Source: a bacterium (GTDB lineage Bacteria > SAR324 > XYD2-FULL-50-16). From it: a DNA stretch of 64,000 nucleotides. This document shows, one piece after another, positions 45,810 to 54,181 of this stretch. Every line of letters begins with the position of its first letter. The first letter of the stretch is position 1. Below the pieces are notes generated by a model, which did not search any database, was not told where the DNA came from, and saw nothing but the letters and a program-made list of their open reading frames with translations. The translations under genes and the position numbers were made by a program. The DNA is taken from positions 80,414-144,413 of the forward strand of contig JAJRZQ010000025.1 of assembly GCA_024275165.1 (NCBI GenBank). The letters are read 5' to 3'.

Positions 45810-47840
45810 TTAGCGTTCCGTACCGTCTGGTAAAAACTGGATGACCAACAAGTCGCTCTGCCCCTGGTTCACCCGCCCGGGAAAAGCCCCCAAGGTATAC
45901 CCCCCGACAAAAACCCGATCATAGTCGTCTAAAGAAACCCCGACAAAGGAATCTTGCGCTGCCGTACCGCGAACGCGAGTCCAGAGCCTGTTGCCTGCGG
46001 GGTTGATTTTCATGATCAAAGCGTCTTCGATTCCCCCGGCAAAAACCTCCCCATCAAAAGCGGCGGTCGTGCTGCCGGCCAGATAAATATCCCCCGCTGA
46101 ATCAATGACCGCGCCGTTGGCCCCATTGACCTTTTGATCTCCAGGGCCGCCGTAAAGCTTCGTCCAGAGTTTGACCCCTTGAGAATCGAACTTGGTGATG
46201 AAGATATCCTGCCCTCCATAGGTCGGTTGCCCGTCAAACAGCAAAGCGCTGGTTCCGGCAAAGGTGTTGCCGACAGCGTAGAGGTTGCCTTGATTGTCGA
46301 TCAGCAGCTTGACCACTTCGTCTTGGTTGCCGCTCCCCCATTGGAAAGAGCCCAAAAGGCTGCCCGCGCCGTTTACCTTGATCCAAAAGGCATCGCCTAA
46401 GCCCAATTGGGTCGAGGCGGGCCAGGCGCCCATGGTCATCCCGCCAAGCAAATATTCTCCATTGGGCAAGAGCGCCAAGCTGTAACCTTGGTCGTCCGAG
46501 GCGGTGCCGAAGCGCTGGGCGGTAAAGTTGACGCCCCCTTGGTCGGTGTGGATTAAAAGGAGGTCAAAGCCTCCGAGATTCGCCCCCCCCAAGGCCCCGT
46601 CCGAGTAGCCCAAAAGATGCAGGTTGCCGAGCGCATCCGCGACCCCCGCAGTACCGTAGTCCGCGCTGGCATCGCCATAAAGGCGAGCGAAACGGGTTGT
46701 GCCTTGCGCATCCTTGCTCAAGACAAAGATGTCGCTTAAGCCCCCGTTGTAGACTTGGCCAAAAGAGGCTCCATCGGTACTGCCGAGAATCAGCAGGTCT
46801 CCGCTAAAGGGATCGGAACGGGCGAAACGAATCTGCTCATTCACCGCAGAGCCCTCCAAGGTGGTCCAGTTCCGGGTGCCGTCGAGATTAAATTGAATGT
46901 TATAGACATCTTTCCCCCCCAAGGCGGGAACCCCATCGAGCGACCCGTTTGTCTCCCCAAGGGCAAACAATCGGCCTTGACTTAAAAGCACGACGCCGGA
47001 CTCGGCTCCCGGCCCTCCGTGTTCGATGAGACCGGGCCAAATCTTAGCGGTCCTAAAATCGCTGGTCGCCTCTATCGTCATGACTTGCCCCGCCTGACTC
47101 GCCGCGGGTGGGCCGACTCGAACCTGATAATAGGCCTCATCTGCCAGGGGAAAATTCGGTGTAAAGCCGAATGTCACTCCATCTAGACTCGGTTGCAGGT
47201 TGTCTAAGGGGTGACAATGAATAAATTGATCGGTACTGATTTGAAAAAATTCCGTGCAGTTTCCGTTCCCGGGGCCCAGGGTTAGGCTGGCAGGGTCCAT
47301 GACCTCGCTAAAAACAAGAGTAAGCGGCCCCGCGACCCCAACCCCGGTTTGCCCCTTTGCGGGGGTGATGCTTACCAGGGTGAGATTTTCGCTCACCTTA
47401 AAGCCGGTGGTCATGGTATAGGGGATGAGCAAGGGGTTGCCTAGGACATCAAAGATCGCCGAGGTCAATCTGAGTCGGTAGCTTGCCCCCGCAAGTAAAG
47501 CCTGTACTGGAGTGAGGGTGATCACCCTTCCTTGTTCCGATGCTTGAGGGGTGGGGGTAAAAGCGACGCAAGTGGCAAATTGATCGCGGCTCAACTGCCA
47601 ACTCCCTTGGCAAGGGCCTGGTTGGGTATTGGCCGTAATGCTCTCTAGGCTCACGGGTTGATTGAAGGTGGCCTGAAGGGGGCGATTGACCGCAACGCCT
47701 AAATCCCCATCCGTTGGCGAAAGGCTCACCACCTTAAATGGACTGGGGTCGCGTGTGGCGACCTCACCGGCTTGTTGTCGGCAAGCCCCTAGGGCCGCAA
47801 GCAAAAAAAGAAGAAAACTCCCTGCAACAAACCAACGCAT
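45810..47840 (-). CDS. Lipoprotein with Ig-like (Big_5) domains and SBBP-type beta-propeller repeats
   Basis: A 676-residue lipoprotein (lipobox LAALGAC, Cys19). Two Ig-like domains follow, each opening alike: VVSLSPTDGDLGVAVNRPLQ (about 35-140) and LVSITPAKGQTGVGVAGPLT (about 150-260). Residues about 275-676 hold repeats of the SBBP/Kelch-like kind, with the recurring pattern G-D-x-Y/H-L-x-G-x-T and (T/A)-x-x-Y/F-G. It is probably displayed at the cell surface. The open frame extends upstream to 47981, but 47840 gives a proper signal peptide and a promoter fits just before. It runs against the flagellar genes around it. Confidence 0.75.
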   Translation of the reverse strand: MRWFVAGSFLLFLLAALGACRQQAGEVATRDPSPFKVVSLSPTDGDLGVAVNRPLQATFNQPVSLESITANTQPGPCQGSWQLSRDQFATCVAFTPTPQASEQGRVITLTPVQALLAGASYRLRLTSAIFDVLGNPLLIPYTMTTGFKVSENLTLVSITPAKGQTGVGVAGPLTLVFSEVMDPASLTLGPGNGNCTEFFQISTDQFIHCHPLDNLQPSLDGVTFGFTPNFPLADEAYYQVRVGPPAASQAGQVMTIEATSDFRTAKIWPGLIEHGGPGAESGVVLLSQGRLFALGETNGSLDGVPALGGKDVYNIQFNLDGTRNWTTLEGSAVNEQIRFARSDPFSGDLLILGSTDGASFGQVYNGGLSDIFVLSKDAQGTTRFARLYGDASADYGTAGVADALGNLHLLGYSDGALGGANLGGFDLLLIHTDQGGVNFTAQRFGTASDDQGYSLALLPNGEYLLGGMTMGAWPASTQLGLGDAFWIKVNGAGSLLGSFQWGSGNQDEVVKLLIDNQGNLYAVGNTFAGTSALLFDGQPTYGGQDIFITKFDSQGVKLWTKLYGGPGDQKVNGANGAVIDSAGDIYLAGSTTAAFDGEVFAGGIEDALIMKINPAGNRLWTRVRGTAAQDSFVGVSLDDYDRVFVGGYTLGAFPGRVNQGQSDLLVIQFLPDGTER

Positions 47841-47870
47841 AAGCCACTCTAAAACAATTTTTTGAGTTTT

Positions 47871-47899
47871 ATTATATACCGACAAGATGAATTCGTAAA
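47871..47899 (-). promoter_or_regulatory. Sigma-70-type promoter of the Big_5/SBBP lipoprotein gene
   Basis: Read on the minus strand: TTTACG (47899-47894), 17 bases, then a perfect TATAAT (47876-47871), ending about 30 bases before the start codon. The gene therefore has its own housekeeping promoter, independent of flagellar control. Confidence 0.6.
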
Positions 47900-48071
47900 G
47901 TCTTGATCTTTTGTCGAAAAACAACCTTACAGAACCCTTTTTTACAGCTCCCTCAGCGATAAACCCCCTTAAAAAAAGCAAAGGGAATCAACCGATGTTT
48001 TTGGCCCCTATCTTGCTATTTCTTCTTTAGGCCATCCCCTTTTTAGAGAAAAAAAACCCTTGATGACAAAA

Positions 48072-48087
48072 GAGCAGGCTTTTTGCA
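48072..48087 (+). promoter_or_regulatory. Sigma-54-like promoter upstream of flgK
   Basis: GAGCAGGCTTTTTGCA has the -12 TTGCA, the correct spacing and GCA at -24, lacking the first G of the GG pair just as the flgF element does. It shares GCTTTTTGCAT with that site. It lies 60 bases before flgK in the 306-base gap 47841-48146, where no gene is visible. Confidence 0.42.
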
Positions 48088-48146
48088 TCTCTACCAGAGG
48101 AAGTGGCCCCAACCGCCATCGACAAAGGAACAACTAGGCTCAATTC

Positions 48147-49901
48147 ATGTCATTACTCGGCTCATTAGAAATCGGCAAAAAGTCGATGACCAACGCTCAG
48201 CAGGGGCAATCCACCACGGGGCATAACATTGCCAATGTGGATACCAAGGGGTTTTCTCGCCAAGAGATTGACCAGGTCACGGCTGCCCCCGCGGTAGCGG
48301 GCTATGGGCAGGGGGCGGACATTCGTTCGGTGCGTCGGATTCAAGACGGCTTCACCAAGGAAAAGGTGGTGGGAGAGCAAACAAAAGTCGGCAGTTGGGA
48401 CACCAAAGAAAAGATTTTAAGTGAAGTCGAAGCAATTTTTACCGATTTAGAGGGCAATAAACTGCGCAATGCCTTAGACGAGTTCTGGAGCGCCTGGGGG
48501 ACCCTCGCCCATGAGCCGGAATCCAGCACCATGAGAAAGGCCTTGCTTTCAAAAGCGGAAACCTTATCCGAACGGTTCCATATTTTTAACGAACGACTGA
48601 CCGGGCTGCGCGATACCTTAAATAGCCGTATCTCTTCTCGCATTTTAGAGGCAAACCAATTGGCCAGGCAAATCGCGACCACCAACAAGCAGGTGGAACA
48701 ACTTGAAAATAAAGGACTCCAGGCAAATGACGCGCGGGATCAACGCGAGCAGCTATTGCAACAACTCAGCAAGATCATTGAGGTGCGTTGGGATGAAAGC
48801 TCCAGGGGGACTTTAGATGTACAGATTCAAAACGGGCAAAGCATCGTCCATGGACGGGAAGCCTATGCCCTCATTCCCATGAAGCAAGCGGCTCGTCAAG
48901 GGGATGTGCAAATCGGCCTGAAAGGCCCCACGGGCCTGGTGACCGATGTGACCCATATTGTTGGGGGCGGCGTGTTAAAAGAACTGGTGCAACAACGAGA
49001 TGGCAATGTCAGCGAATTTGCCGGGAATATCGACCTCATGGCCAAGGAATTGGTCTTTCGGGTCAATGGCCTGCACTCGGGGGGCACGGGGTTAAAGGGC
49101 GCTAAGGTGCAAGAGACCTCGGCCTACAGCCTCAACGATGAAGCGCGCAACCAACCCTTGCCCTTTTTGCAAAGCGGTAGTTTTGGCATCAACCTCGTGG
49201 GGATTGACGGCATCAAGGAGCGGGAACTCAACATTCAGGTTGAAGCGGGAAAAGACACGCTGGAAACCCTGGTCGATAAGATCAACACCGCTGCCGGCGC
49301 TTATGAGGAAGTCCGCAGTGAAGGAGCCCCTGAAGATGAAAATGCCCCGAAAGAAAAACGCCTCAAAGCCCAAACCCCCTTTAAGGCGGTCATCAATCCA
49401 GAAGGGAGCCTGAGCTTGATCGCCGACCAGGGGCGCAAGTTTTATTTTAACGGGGACAACACCAACTTCAACACCATCATGGGGTTCAACTCCTTTTTTC
49501 ATGGGGTCAACGGGGCGGCGGACATTCAGGTCAATCAAGCATTGCTCGATGACGAAATGAACCTTGTCGCCGGTTACGGCATGACCCCCAGCGATAACCG
49601 CATCGCCGCGCAGATTGCCGAATTGCAGCGCACCGGGGTTTTAGCTGACGGGACCTTAAGTTTTGATGAGTTTTACAACGGGCAGACAACCGAGATCGGC
49701 TTAAAAGTCCAAGACGCGCAAAAAGGAGCCCAGTCCCATGGGCAGATGTTGGATCAATACGAGGCGTTGCGAGATTCGGTTTCCGCGGTCAACCTCGATG
49801 AAGAAATGGCCAATATGGTCAAATATCAGAGGTCTTATGAAGCCTCGGCAAAGTATTTAAGCACCATAGATGAAATGACCCAGTCGGTCATTAATATGTA
49901 G
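48147..49901 (+). CDS. flgK: Hook-associated protein 1, FlgK
   Basis: A 584-residue protein. The N-terminus SLLGSLEIGKKSMTNAQQGQ then GHNIANVDTKGFSRQ is the FlgK form of the rod/hook motif; DEFWSAWGTLAHEPESSTMR is characteristic, and the C-terminus (VNLDEEMANMVKYQRSYEAS, AKYLSTIDEM) pairs with the N-terminus. It forms the first hook-filament junction ring. flgL follows after 5 bases. Confidence 0.95.
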   Translation: MSLLGSLEIGKKSMTNAQQGQSTTGHNIANVDTKGFSRQEIDQVTAAPAVAGYGQGADIRSVRRIQDGFTKEKVVGEQTKVGSWDTKEKILSEVEAIFTDLEGNKLRNALDEFWSAWGTLAHEPESSTMRKALLSKAETLSERFHIFNERLTGLRDTLNSRISSRILEANQLARQIATTNKQVEQLENKGLQANDARDQREQLLQQLSKIIEVRWDESSRGTLDVQIQNGQSIVHGREAYALIPMKQAARQGDVQIGLKGPTGLVTDVTHIVGGGVLKELVQQRDGNVSEFAGNIDLMAKELVFRVNGLHSGGTGLKGAKVQETSAYSLNDEARNQPLPFLQSGSFGINLVGIDGIKERELNIQVEAGKDTLETLVDKINTAAGAYEEVRSEGAPEDENAPKEKRLKAQTPFKAVINPEGSLSLIADQGRKFYFNGDNTNFNTIMGFNSFFHGVNGAADIQVNQALLDDEMNLVAGYGMTPSDNRIAAQIAELQRTGVLADGTLSFDEFYNGQTTEIGLKVQDAQKGAQSHGQMLDQYEALRDSVSAVNLDEEMANMVKYQRSYEASAKYLSTIDEMTQSVINM

Positions 49902-49906
49902 GCACC

Positions 49907-51757
49907 ATGAGAGTCAGCGAGCAAACCAAGCACAACACGGTGCAAAAAAATCTAAACCAGAACGCGAACGAGCTGCAACAATTGCAGACCTCGATGTCGA
50001 ACGGGAAGATTTTAAACAAACCCAGCGATGACCCCGTAGGGGCCGCCATGGTGCAGGACTACCGGACTTCCATCAATCACGCGAAAAATATTGAAAAGAA
50101 TATCGGTAGTGACAAGGTCTGGCTCGACGCGACAGAAACCGCGATTACGCAAATGACCCAGACCATGATGAAGGTCAAAACCTTGGCCATGGATGGGGGG
50201 AACGGCGGAGCCAGTATGGAGCAACGCGCCGCCTTAGCCGATGAGATCGAGCTTCTGGCCAAGGATTTGGTGAATGTGGCGAACAGTAAAAAGGGAAAAC
50301 TTTTCCTTTTCTCGGGCACCAAAAGCTTCACCGAGCCCTTAAAAATGAATTCGCGCATTCAAGAATCCGAAACCTTTTTTATGGGAACGAGGATCAAGTC
50401 GAGCGCCAAGGTGATCCCCCTAAAGCAAAATCAGCCTTTAGAAGGGCTGAAACCGGGCCCCTTAACCTTAACCTTAACCCCAACCAAGGAAAAACAAGCG
50501 GAATTGGACGCCTTGGCGGCAGCTAAAGCGGAAATCGCAAAAAAAACCTTGGATCAAGAGACGACTTCTCCAACAGAAACCGAGGCTGCCGCTGCCGCGG
50601 AAACAACCGCAAAAGAAGAAAAAACCGCCGACACCGCAGAAACTGCGGCTAAAGAAACCAAGCCCGGTGAAATCCCCACGGCCCCTCCGCTGCCGGTCAG
50701 CAACAGCATTACGATTATGCTCACCGGGCAAGAATCGTTCAACGAGATCATCGAAAAAATCAACAAGGCGGCGATTGAACAGGAAAAGTTTACCCCAGAC
50801 CCCCATAGCCCTTTAGGCTTTCAAACTCGTCTCAGTGCCGAGGTAGGGCCGGATAACTATCTCTATTTAGACCCTACCGCGGGCTATCGTTTGAGTTTTG
50901 GGGAGGACCTATCCGGTTTTTTACAAAAAATGGGTTTTGTCACCCTTTCGAGTGGGGAGCAGGTTGCCCAGAACGCCGAGGGAACCGATCAAGTGGAAGA
51001 AACCGATCAGGTTCAAGTCACCGAGCCCTTGACCTTACCCAAAGAAATTTATGCCGCCGAGTTTAAGGGCTTTTCCAAAGACACCTACATCGTCAAGGTG
51101 GTTCAAGGTGGCACCTATGGCAACGCGCGCTATATTGTCAGTGACGACGGGGGCGAAACCTGGTCTAAAATTCAAGTGCTGCAAAAACAAAACGAAATCT
51201 ACAACCCCGAGGGGAAGGCGAATAATAAGGTCCTCTTACAGTTTGGGGCAGAGGGCGAACCCTTCTTTAAAGAGGGGGTTGAATTCCGTTTTGAAGGCAA
51301 CGAGTTCGTTGAATATAAAGGGAATGATCAAATTAAAGAGGTTCCCATTGATAATGGTATCAAAGTTGCTTTGAATATAACTGCAAGTGAGTTGCTCTTT
51401 AAAGAGGAAAACGACAAAGAAACGGTCAATGCTTTCGATGTCTTAAACCGCTTGATCGAATCTTTGCAAGATGATGATCAAGAAGCTGTTTTAGAGAGTC
51501 TCAATGAGATTGAAACCAGCATCCACCAGCTTTTAAAAAAGCAGAGCCAGGTCGGCTCAACGGTGCTGGAACTGGAAGCAAGCGAAGAACGGATGGCTAG
51601 TGAAATGGATACCAAGGCGGCAGAAATTTCAGAGATTGAGGATATCGACCTAGCCAAGGGCGCGGTGGATTTAAACAAGGCGGAACTCAAACATAAGGTT
51701 GCCTTGGACTCCGCGGCACGATTAGTGCAACCCACCTTGATTAGTTTCCTCAAATAG
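49907..51757 (+). CDS. flgL: Hook-associated protein 3, FlgL, with long insert
   Basis: A 616-residue protein, about twice the common FlgL length. The N-terminus (MRVSEQTKHNTVQKNLNQNA, LQTSMSNGKILNKPSDDPVG) and C-terminus (EDIDLAKGAVDLNKAELKHK, ALDSAARLVQPTLISFLK) form the flagellin-like D0/D1 core. Between them lies a large variable region with an Ala/Thr/Glu/Lys-rich low-complexity stretch (about 195-262) and further domains exposed on the filament-hook junction. FlgL joins FlgK to flagellin. Confidence 0.9.
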   Translation: MRVSEQTKHNTVQKNLNQNANELQQLQTSMSNGKILNKPSDDPVGAAMVQDYRTSINHAKNIEKNIGSDKVWLDATETAITQMTQTMMKVKTLAMDGGNGGASMEQRAALADEIELLAKDLVNVANSKKGKLFLFSGTKSFTEPLKMNSRIQESETFFMGTRIKSSAKVIPLKQNQPLEGLKPGPLTLTLTPTKEKQAELDALAAAKAEIAKKTLDQETTSPTETEAAAAAETTAKEEKTADTAETAAKETKPGEIPTAPPLPVSNSITIMLTGQESFNEIIEKINKAAIEQEKFTPDPHSPLGFQTRLSAEVGPDNYLYLDPTAGYRLSFGEDLSGFLQKMGFVTLSSGEQVAQNAEGTDQVEETDQVQVTEPLTLPKEIYAAEFKGFSKDTYIVKVVQGGTYGNARYIVSDDGGETWSKIQVLQKQNEIYNPEGKANNKVLLQFGAEGEPFFKEGVEFRFEGNEFVEYKGNDQIKEVPIDNGIKVALNITASELLFKEENDKETVNAFDVLNRLIESLQDDDQEAVLESLNEIETSIHQLLKKQSQVGSTVLELEASEERMASEMDTKAAEISEIEDIDLAKGAVDLNKAELKHKVALDSAARLVQPTLISFLK

Positions 51758-51762
51758 ACACG

Positions 51763-51783
51763 CTAATCCAAGGAACGGATTAG
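51763..51783 (+). promoter_or_regulatory. Leader hairpin exposing GGA, probable CsrA site
   Basis: CTAATCC (51763-51769) and GGATTAG (51777-51783) pair perfectly, presenting loop AAGGAAC with the central GGA recognised by CsrA. A second GGA lies in the ribosome binding site of csrA (GGAGGG, 51803-51808). The pair of sites fits CsrA autorepression. Confidence 0.55.
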
Positions 51784-51813
51784 AGATGATTCCCATCGCC
51801 ATGGAGGGTGAAC

Positions 51814-52047
51814 ATGTTGATTCTAACAAGAAAACTTGGTGAAAGCATCACGATTGGTGACGACATTAAGATTCAAGTCCTTGAGATCAAGGGCAAGCAG
51901 GTGCGATTGGGCATTCAAGCCCCGAAGAAATATACGATTCATCGGGAAGAGATTTACCAGCGCATTCAAGACGAGAACAAACTGGCTGCTCAGCAGAGCC
52001 CCTTAAGCCTGAAGAGTATCTCGGACATTTGGAAGAAAAGAAAATAA
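51814..52047 (+). CDS. csrA: Carbon storage/flagellar translation regulator CsrA
   Basis: A 77-residue RNA-binding regulator: [20 protein letters not shown], then [20 protein letters not shown], which contains the RNA-contact Arg-Glu. CsrA dimers bind GGA motifs and block translation, classically of flagellin, and are antagonised by FliW encoded next. GGAGGG spaced 5 bases fixes the ATG at 51814 over the GTG at 51808. The tail ([18 protein letters not shown]) is longer than in enteric CsrA. Confidence 0.95.
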   Translation: MLILTRKLGESITIGDDIKIQVLEIKGKQVRLGIQAPKKYTIHREEIYQRIQDENKLAAQQSPLSLKSISDIWKKRK

Positions 52048-52051
52048 ACCC

Positions 52052-52072
52052 ATTGCGGGCAAGCTCCGCAAT
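52052..52072 (+). promoter_or_regulatory. Intercistronic hairpin csrA/fliW
   Basis: ATTGCGG and CCGCAAT pair perfectly around GCAAGCT. There is no T-run, so it is not a terminator; it may adjust mRNA stability or expression of fliW. Function unknown. Confidence 0.35.
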
Positions 52073-52110
52073 ATTCCCCGCAAGGGATCAATTGTAAATT
52101 AGAGGATAAA

Positions 52111-52608
52111 ATGAAATTCGAAACCTCCCGCTTTGGTCAGATTGACGTAAAAAACGAAGAGATCTTAATCTTTCCCGAAGGCCCTTTGGGCTTTCCCGAC
52201 TGCACCCGCTTTACCCTGATTCAAGAAGAAAAGGCGCACCCCTTTTCCATGTTGCAATCCTTGGATAACGCCAACTTGGCTTTTGTCATTATTGACCCCT
52301 TGGTGGTTCGCCATGACTATCACTTCAATGTGACTAAAGAAGACTTGCAACTGGTAAAGGCAGAAAGCGTGGATGAAATGGTAGTCTACGCGATTGTTAC
52401 CATGGCCGCGGAGCTTTCCGATGTGACGGTGAACCTGCAAGGCCCTCTGGTCATCAACAAGAAGCGCCGGATTGGCCACCAGTTTGTTTTAATCGACTCA
52501 GAATATACCACTCGCGAGTCTTTGGTTCAAACGATTGAAAATATTGGTGGTACGGACTCTCAACAGTCTGTTTCTTCAGGTAAGGAAGAACAGAAAAAGG
52601 CAATTTAA
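52111..52608 (+). CDS. fliW: Flagellar assembly factor FliW
   Basis: A 165-residue FliW: GQIDVKNEEILIFPEGPLGF near 8-27, then FTLIQEEKAHPFSMLQSLDN, AFVIIDP and AIVTMAAELSDVTVNLQGPL. FliW binds CsrA allosterically and is itself sequestered by flagellin, so filament growth and flagellin synthesis stay in step. It ends the flagellar block; flagellin itself is not in the window. Confidence 0.93.
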   Translation: MKFETSRFGQIDVKNEEILIFPEGPLGFPDCTRFTLIQEEKAHPFSMLQSLDNANLAFVIIDPLVVRHDYHFNVTKEDLQLVKAESVDEMVVYAIVTMAAELSDVTVNLQGPLVINKKRRIGHQFVLIDSEYTTRESLVQTIENIGGTDSQQSVSSGKEEQKKAI

Positions 52609-52643
52609 CTCCCCTTTTGTATTTCTTCCAATTCCTTTGCGGG

Positions 52644-52680
52644 AAAGCCCTCCAGCCTTTGGCCAGAGGGCTTTTTTTTT
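52644..52680 (+). terminator. Intrinsic terminator after fliW
   Basis: AAAGCCCTC (52644-52652) pairs with GAGGGCTTT (52666-52674), followed by T residues. It closes the flgK-flgL-csrA-fliW unit. Confidence 0.75.
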
Positions 52681-52771
52681 GCCTTGATTTCTTGACCATT
52701 GAAGTCATGTTTTTAACATATATGATTTCAGTTAATTAAAATATTTACCTCCCAACGCAGCTGGCTTTTAT

Positions 52772-52801
52772 TTGACAGGAGTGCCACAAGCAAGGCACTA
52801 T
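52772..52801 (+). promoter_or_regulatory. cysK promoter with dyad operator in the spacer
   Basis: A perfect -35 TTGACA (52772-52777) and a weak -10 CACTAT (52796-52801) are 18 bases apart. The spacer contains the perfect dyad AGTGCC-N8-GGCACT (52780-52799), placed where a dimeric repressor or a MerR-type activator would bind. Confidence 0.45.
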
Positions 52802-52845
52802 CTAGATAAAATCTCTATTTTTTTTGCATCGACTCCAACCAGACC

Positions 52846-53778
52846 ATGACACAGTTTTTTGATAATTATTCCTCTTGCGTTGGCTCGACCCCCTTAGTGG
52901 AAATGAAGCGATTGTCTCTCAACCGCGACACTCGCTTGCTCGCTAAGATGGAAATGTTCAACCCCGGCGGCAGCCTGAAAGACCGCATTGGTTTAGCCAT
53001 GATTGAAACCGCGGAAAAATCGGGAAAACTCAAACCCGGCAGCGTGGTCGTAGAGCCTACCAGTGGAAATACCGGAATCGCCCTCGCTTGGATTTGTACC
53101 GCTAAGGGCTACCGCTGCATTTTGACCATGCCCGAAACCATGAGTTTGGAACGAAGAAAACTCTTGCAGGCCTTGGGGGCGGAACTGGTGCTGACCGAGG
53201 GTTCGAAAGGGATGAAAGGGGCCATTGAAAAGGCGAAAGAAATTGCGAGTTCCGACCCCGGTTACTACATGCCCCAACAGTTTCAAAACCCCGCTAATTC
53301 TGAAGTTCATCGGCAAACCACGGCCCTGGAGGTTTGGGAAGGGGCGGGAGAAAAGGTCGATTTCTTTATTGCCGGAGTGGGTACCGGCGGCACCATTACC
53401 GGAGTGGGAGAGGTTTTAAAAAAGAAAAACCCCCAGGTCAAGATTATTGCCGTCGAGCCCAAAAGCAGCCCTGTCTTAAGCGGAGGGCAGCCGGGCCTGC
53501 ACAAAATTCAAGGAATCGGGGCCGGCTTTGTCCCCGAGGTTTTAAATGTACAAATCATTGATGAGATCATTCAAGTTACGGATGAAGCCGCCATGCGGGG
53601 CGCACGACTTTTAGCCTCCAAAGAGGGGGTCTTGGCGGGGATCAGTTCCGGGGCGGCAATCCATGCCGCTTTAGAGGTGACCCAACGGCCCGAGGCGGCA
53701 GGAAAGCAGATCGTGGTCGTGCTGCCCGACACGGGAGAGCGTTATCTCTCCACTCCTCTTTTTGACCCTCTGGGTTAA
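52846..53778 (+). CDS. cysK: Cysteine synthase (O-acetylserine sulfhydrylase)
   Basis: A 310-residue PLP enzyme that makes cysteine from O-acetylserine and sulfide. The PLP lysine is in [11 protein letters not shown] (about 41-51), the substrate loop is [13 protein letters not shown], the phosphate-binding loop is [12 protein letters not shown], and [12 protein letters not shown] completes the site. Length is standard for CysK/CysM. No ribosome binding site is evident before the ATG, so the leader may be short or the start unusual. A dyad-containing promoter precedes it. Confidence 0.94.
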   Translation: MTQFFDNYSSCVGSTPLVEMKRLSLNRDTRLLAKMEMFNPGGSLKDRIGLAMIETAEKSGKLKPGSVVVEPTSGNTGIALAWICTAKGYRCILTMPETMSLERRKLLQALGAELVLTEGSKGMKGAIEKAKEIASSDPGYYMPQQFQNPANSEVHRQTTALEVWEGAGEKVDFFIAGVGTGGTITGVGEVLKKKNPQVKIIAVEPKSSPVLSGGQPGLHKIQGIGAGFVPEVLNVQIIDEIIQVTDEAAMRGARLLASKEGVLAGISSGAAIHAALEVTQRPEAAGKQIVVVLPDTGERYLSTPLFDPLG

Positions 53779-53814
53779 AAGAGGCCTTGATTGAACCTTC
53801 AGCCCCGAGGTGCG

Positions 53815-54093
53815 ATGAAAAAGAATCTACAAAAAATTCAGATCACTTGGATCGGACTTTTATTCATTTTGGTTCCCAATGTTCTTTTCGCCCCTGACTA
53901 CGGCAAGGCGATGAAGCTGTACAACGCGCGGAGAAATGTACTCAGTGAGATTTTGCAGGTTATAGCCTTGGTCGCTATTATCGTCGCGGTGGTTTACGCG
54001 GTGAAGTATTATAAAAAATGGAAAGAGGGGAAAAAGCCGCCCCGAGGCGGTATGGGGAGTGGCAACAGTTGGGATGAAAAGGATATGATGTAG
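53815..54093 (+). CDS. Small membrane protein of unknown function
   Basis: A 92-residue protein with an N-terminal hydrophobic segment (about 9-25, possibly a signal) and a second helix (about 45-65; VIALVAIIVAVVYAV), ending in a basic, Gly-rich tail (KKPPRGGMGSGNSWDEK). No family recognised. It follows cysK by 36 bases and is followed by a terminator. ATG 53815 is preferred to the TTG at 53791. Confidence 0.5.
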   Translation: MKKNLQKIQITWIGLLFILVPNVLFAPDYGKAMKLYNARRNVLSEILQVIALVAIIVAVVYAVKYYKKWKEGKKPPRGGMGSGNSWDEKDMM

Positions 54094-54135
54094 GCCGCCC
54101 CGGACGAGTTGAGCCAATGCGGACCGTCGGCAAAA

Positions 54136-54169
54136 ACGGTTGGAGCGTTTGGTCCCAACCGTCTTTTTT
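54136..54169. terminator. Terminator between convergent genes
   Basis: ACGGTTGG (54136-54143) and CCAACCGT (54155-54162) form a perfect 8-base stem followed by C and six T; preceding A residues could serve the minus-strand asd gene. Confidence 0.72.
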
Positions 54170-54181
54170 GAGGGCTTTTAT

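Noticed and set aside
47894-47920. Plus-strand sigma-28 promoter TAAAGTCT with GTCGAAAA
   Set aside because: The spacing is two bases short and the -10 is poor; the same bases are explained by a good minus-strand sigma-70 promoter.
52800-52840. Sigma-54 promoter before cysK based on TTTTTTGCA
   Set aside because: There is no GG or GCA at -24; only the T-rich -12 matches by chance.
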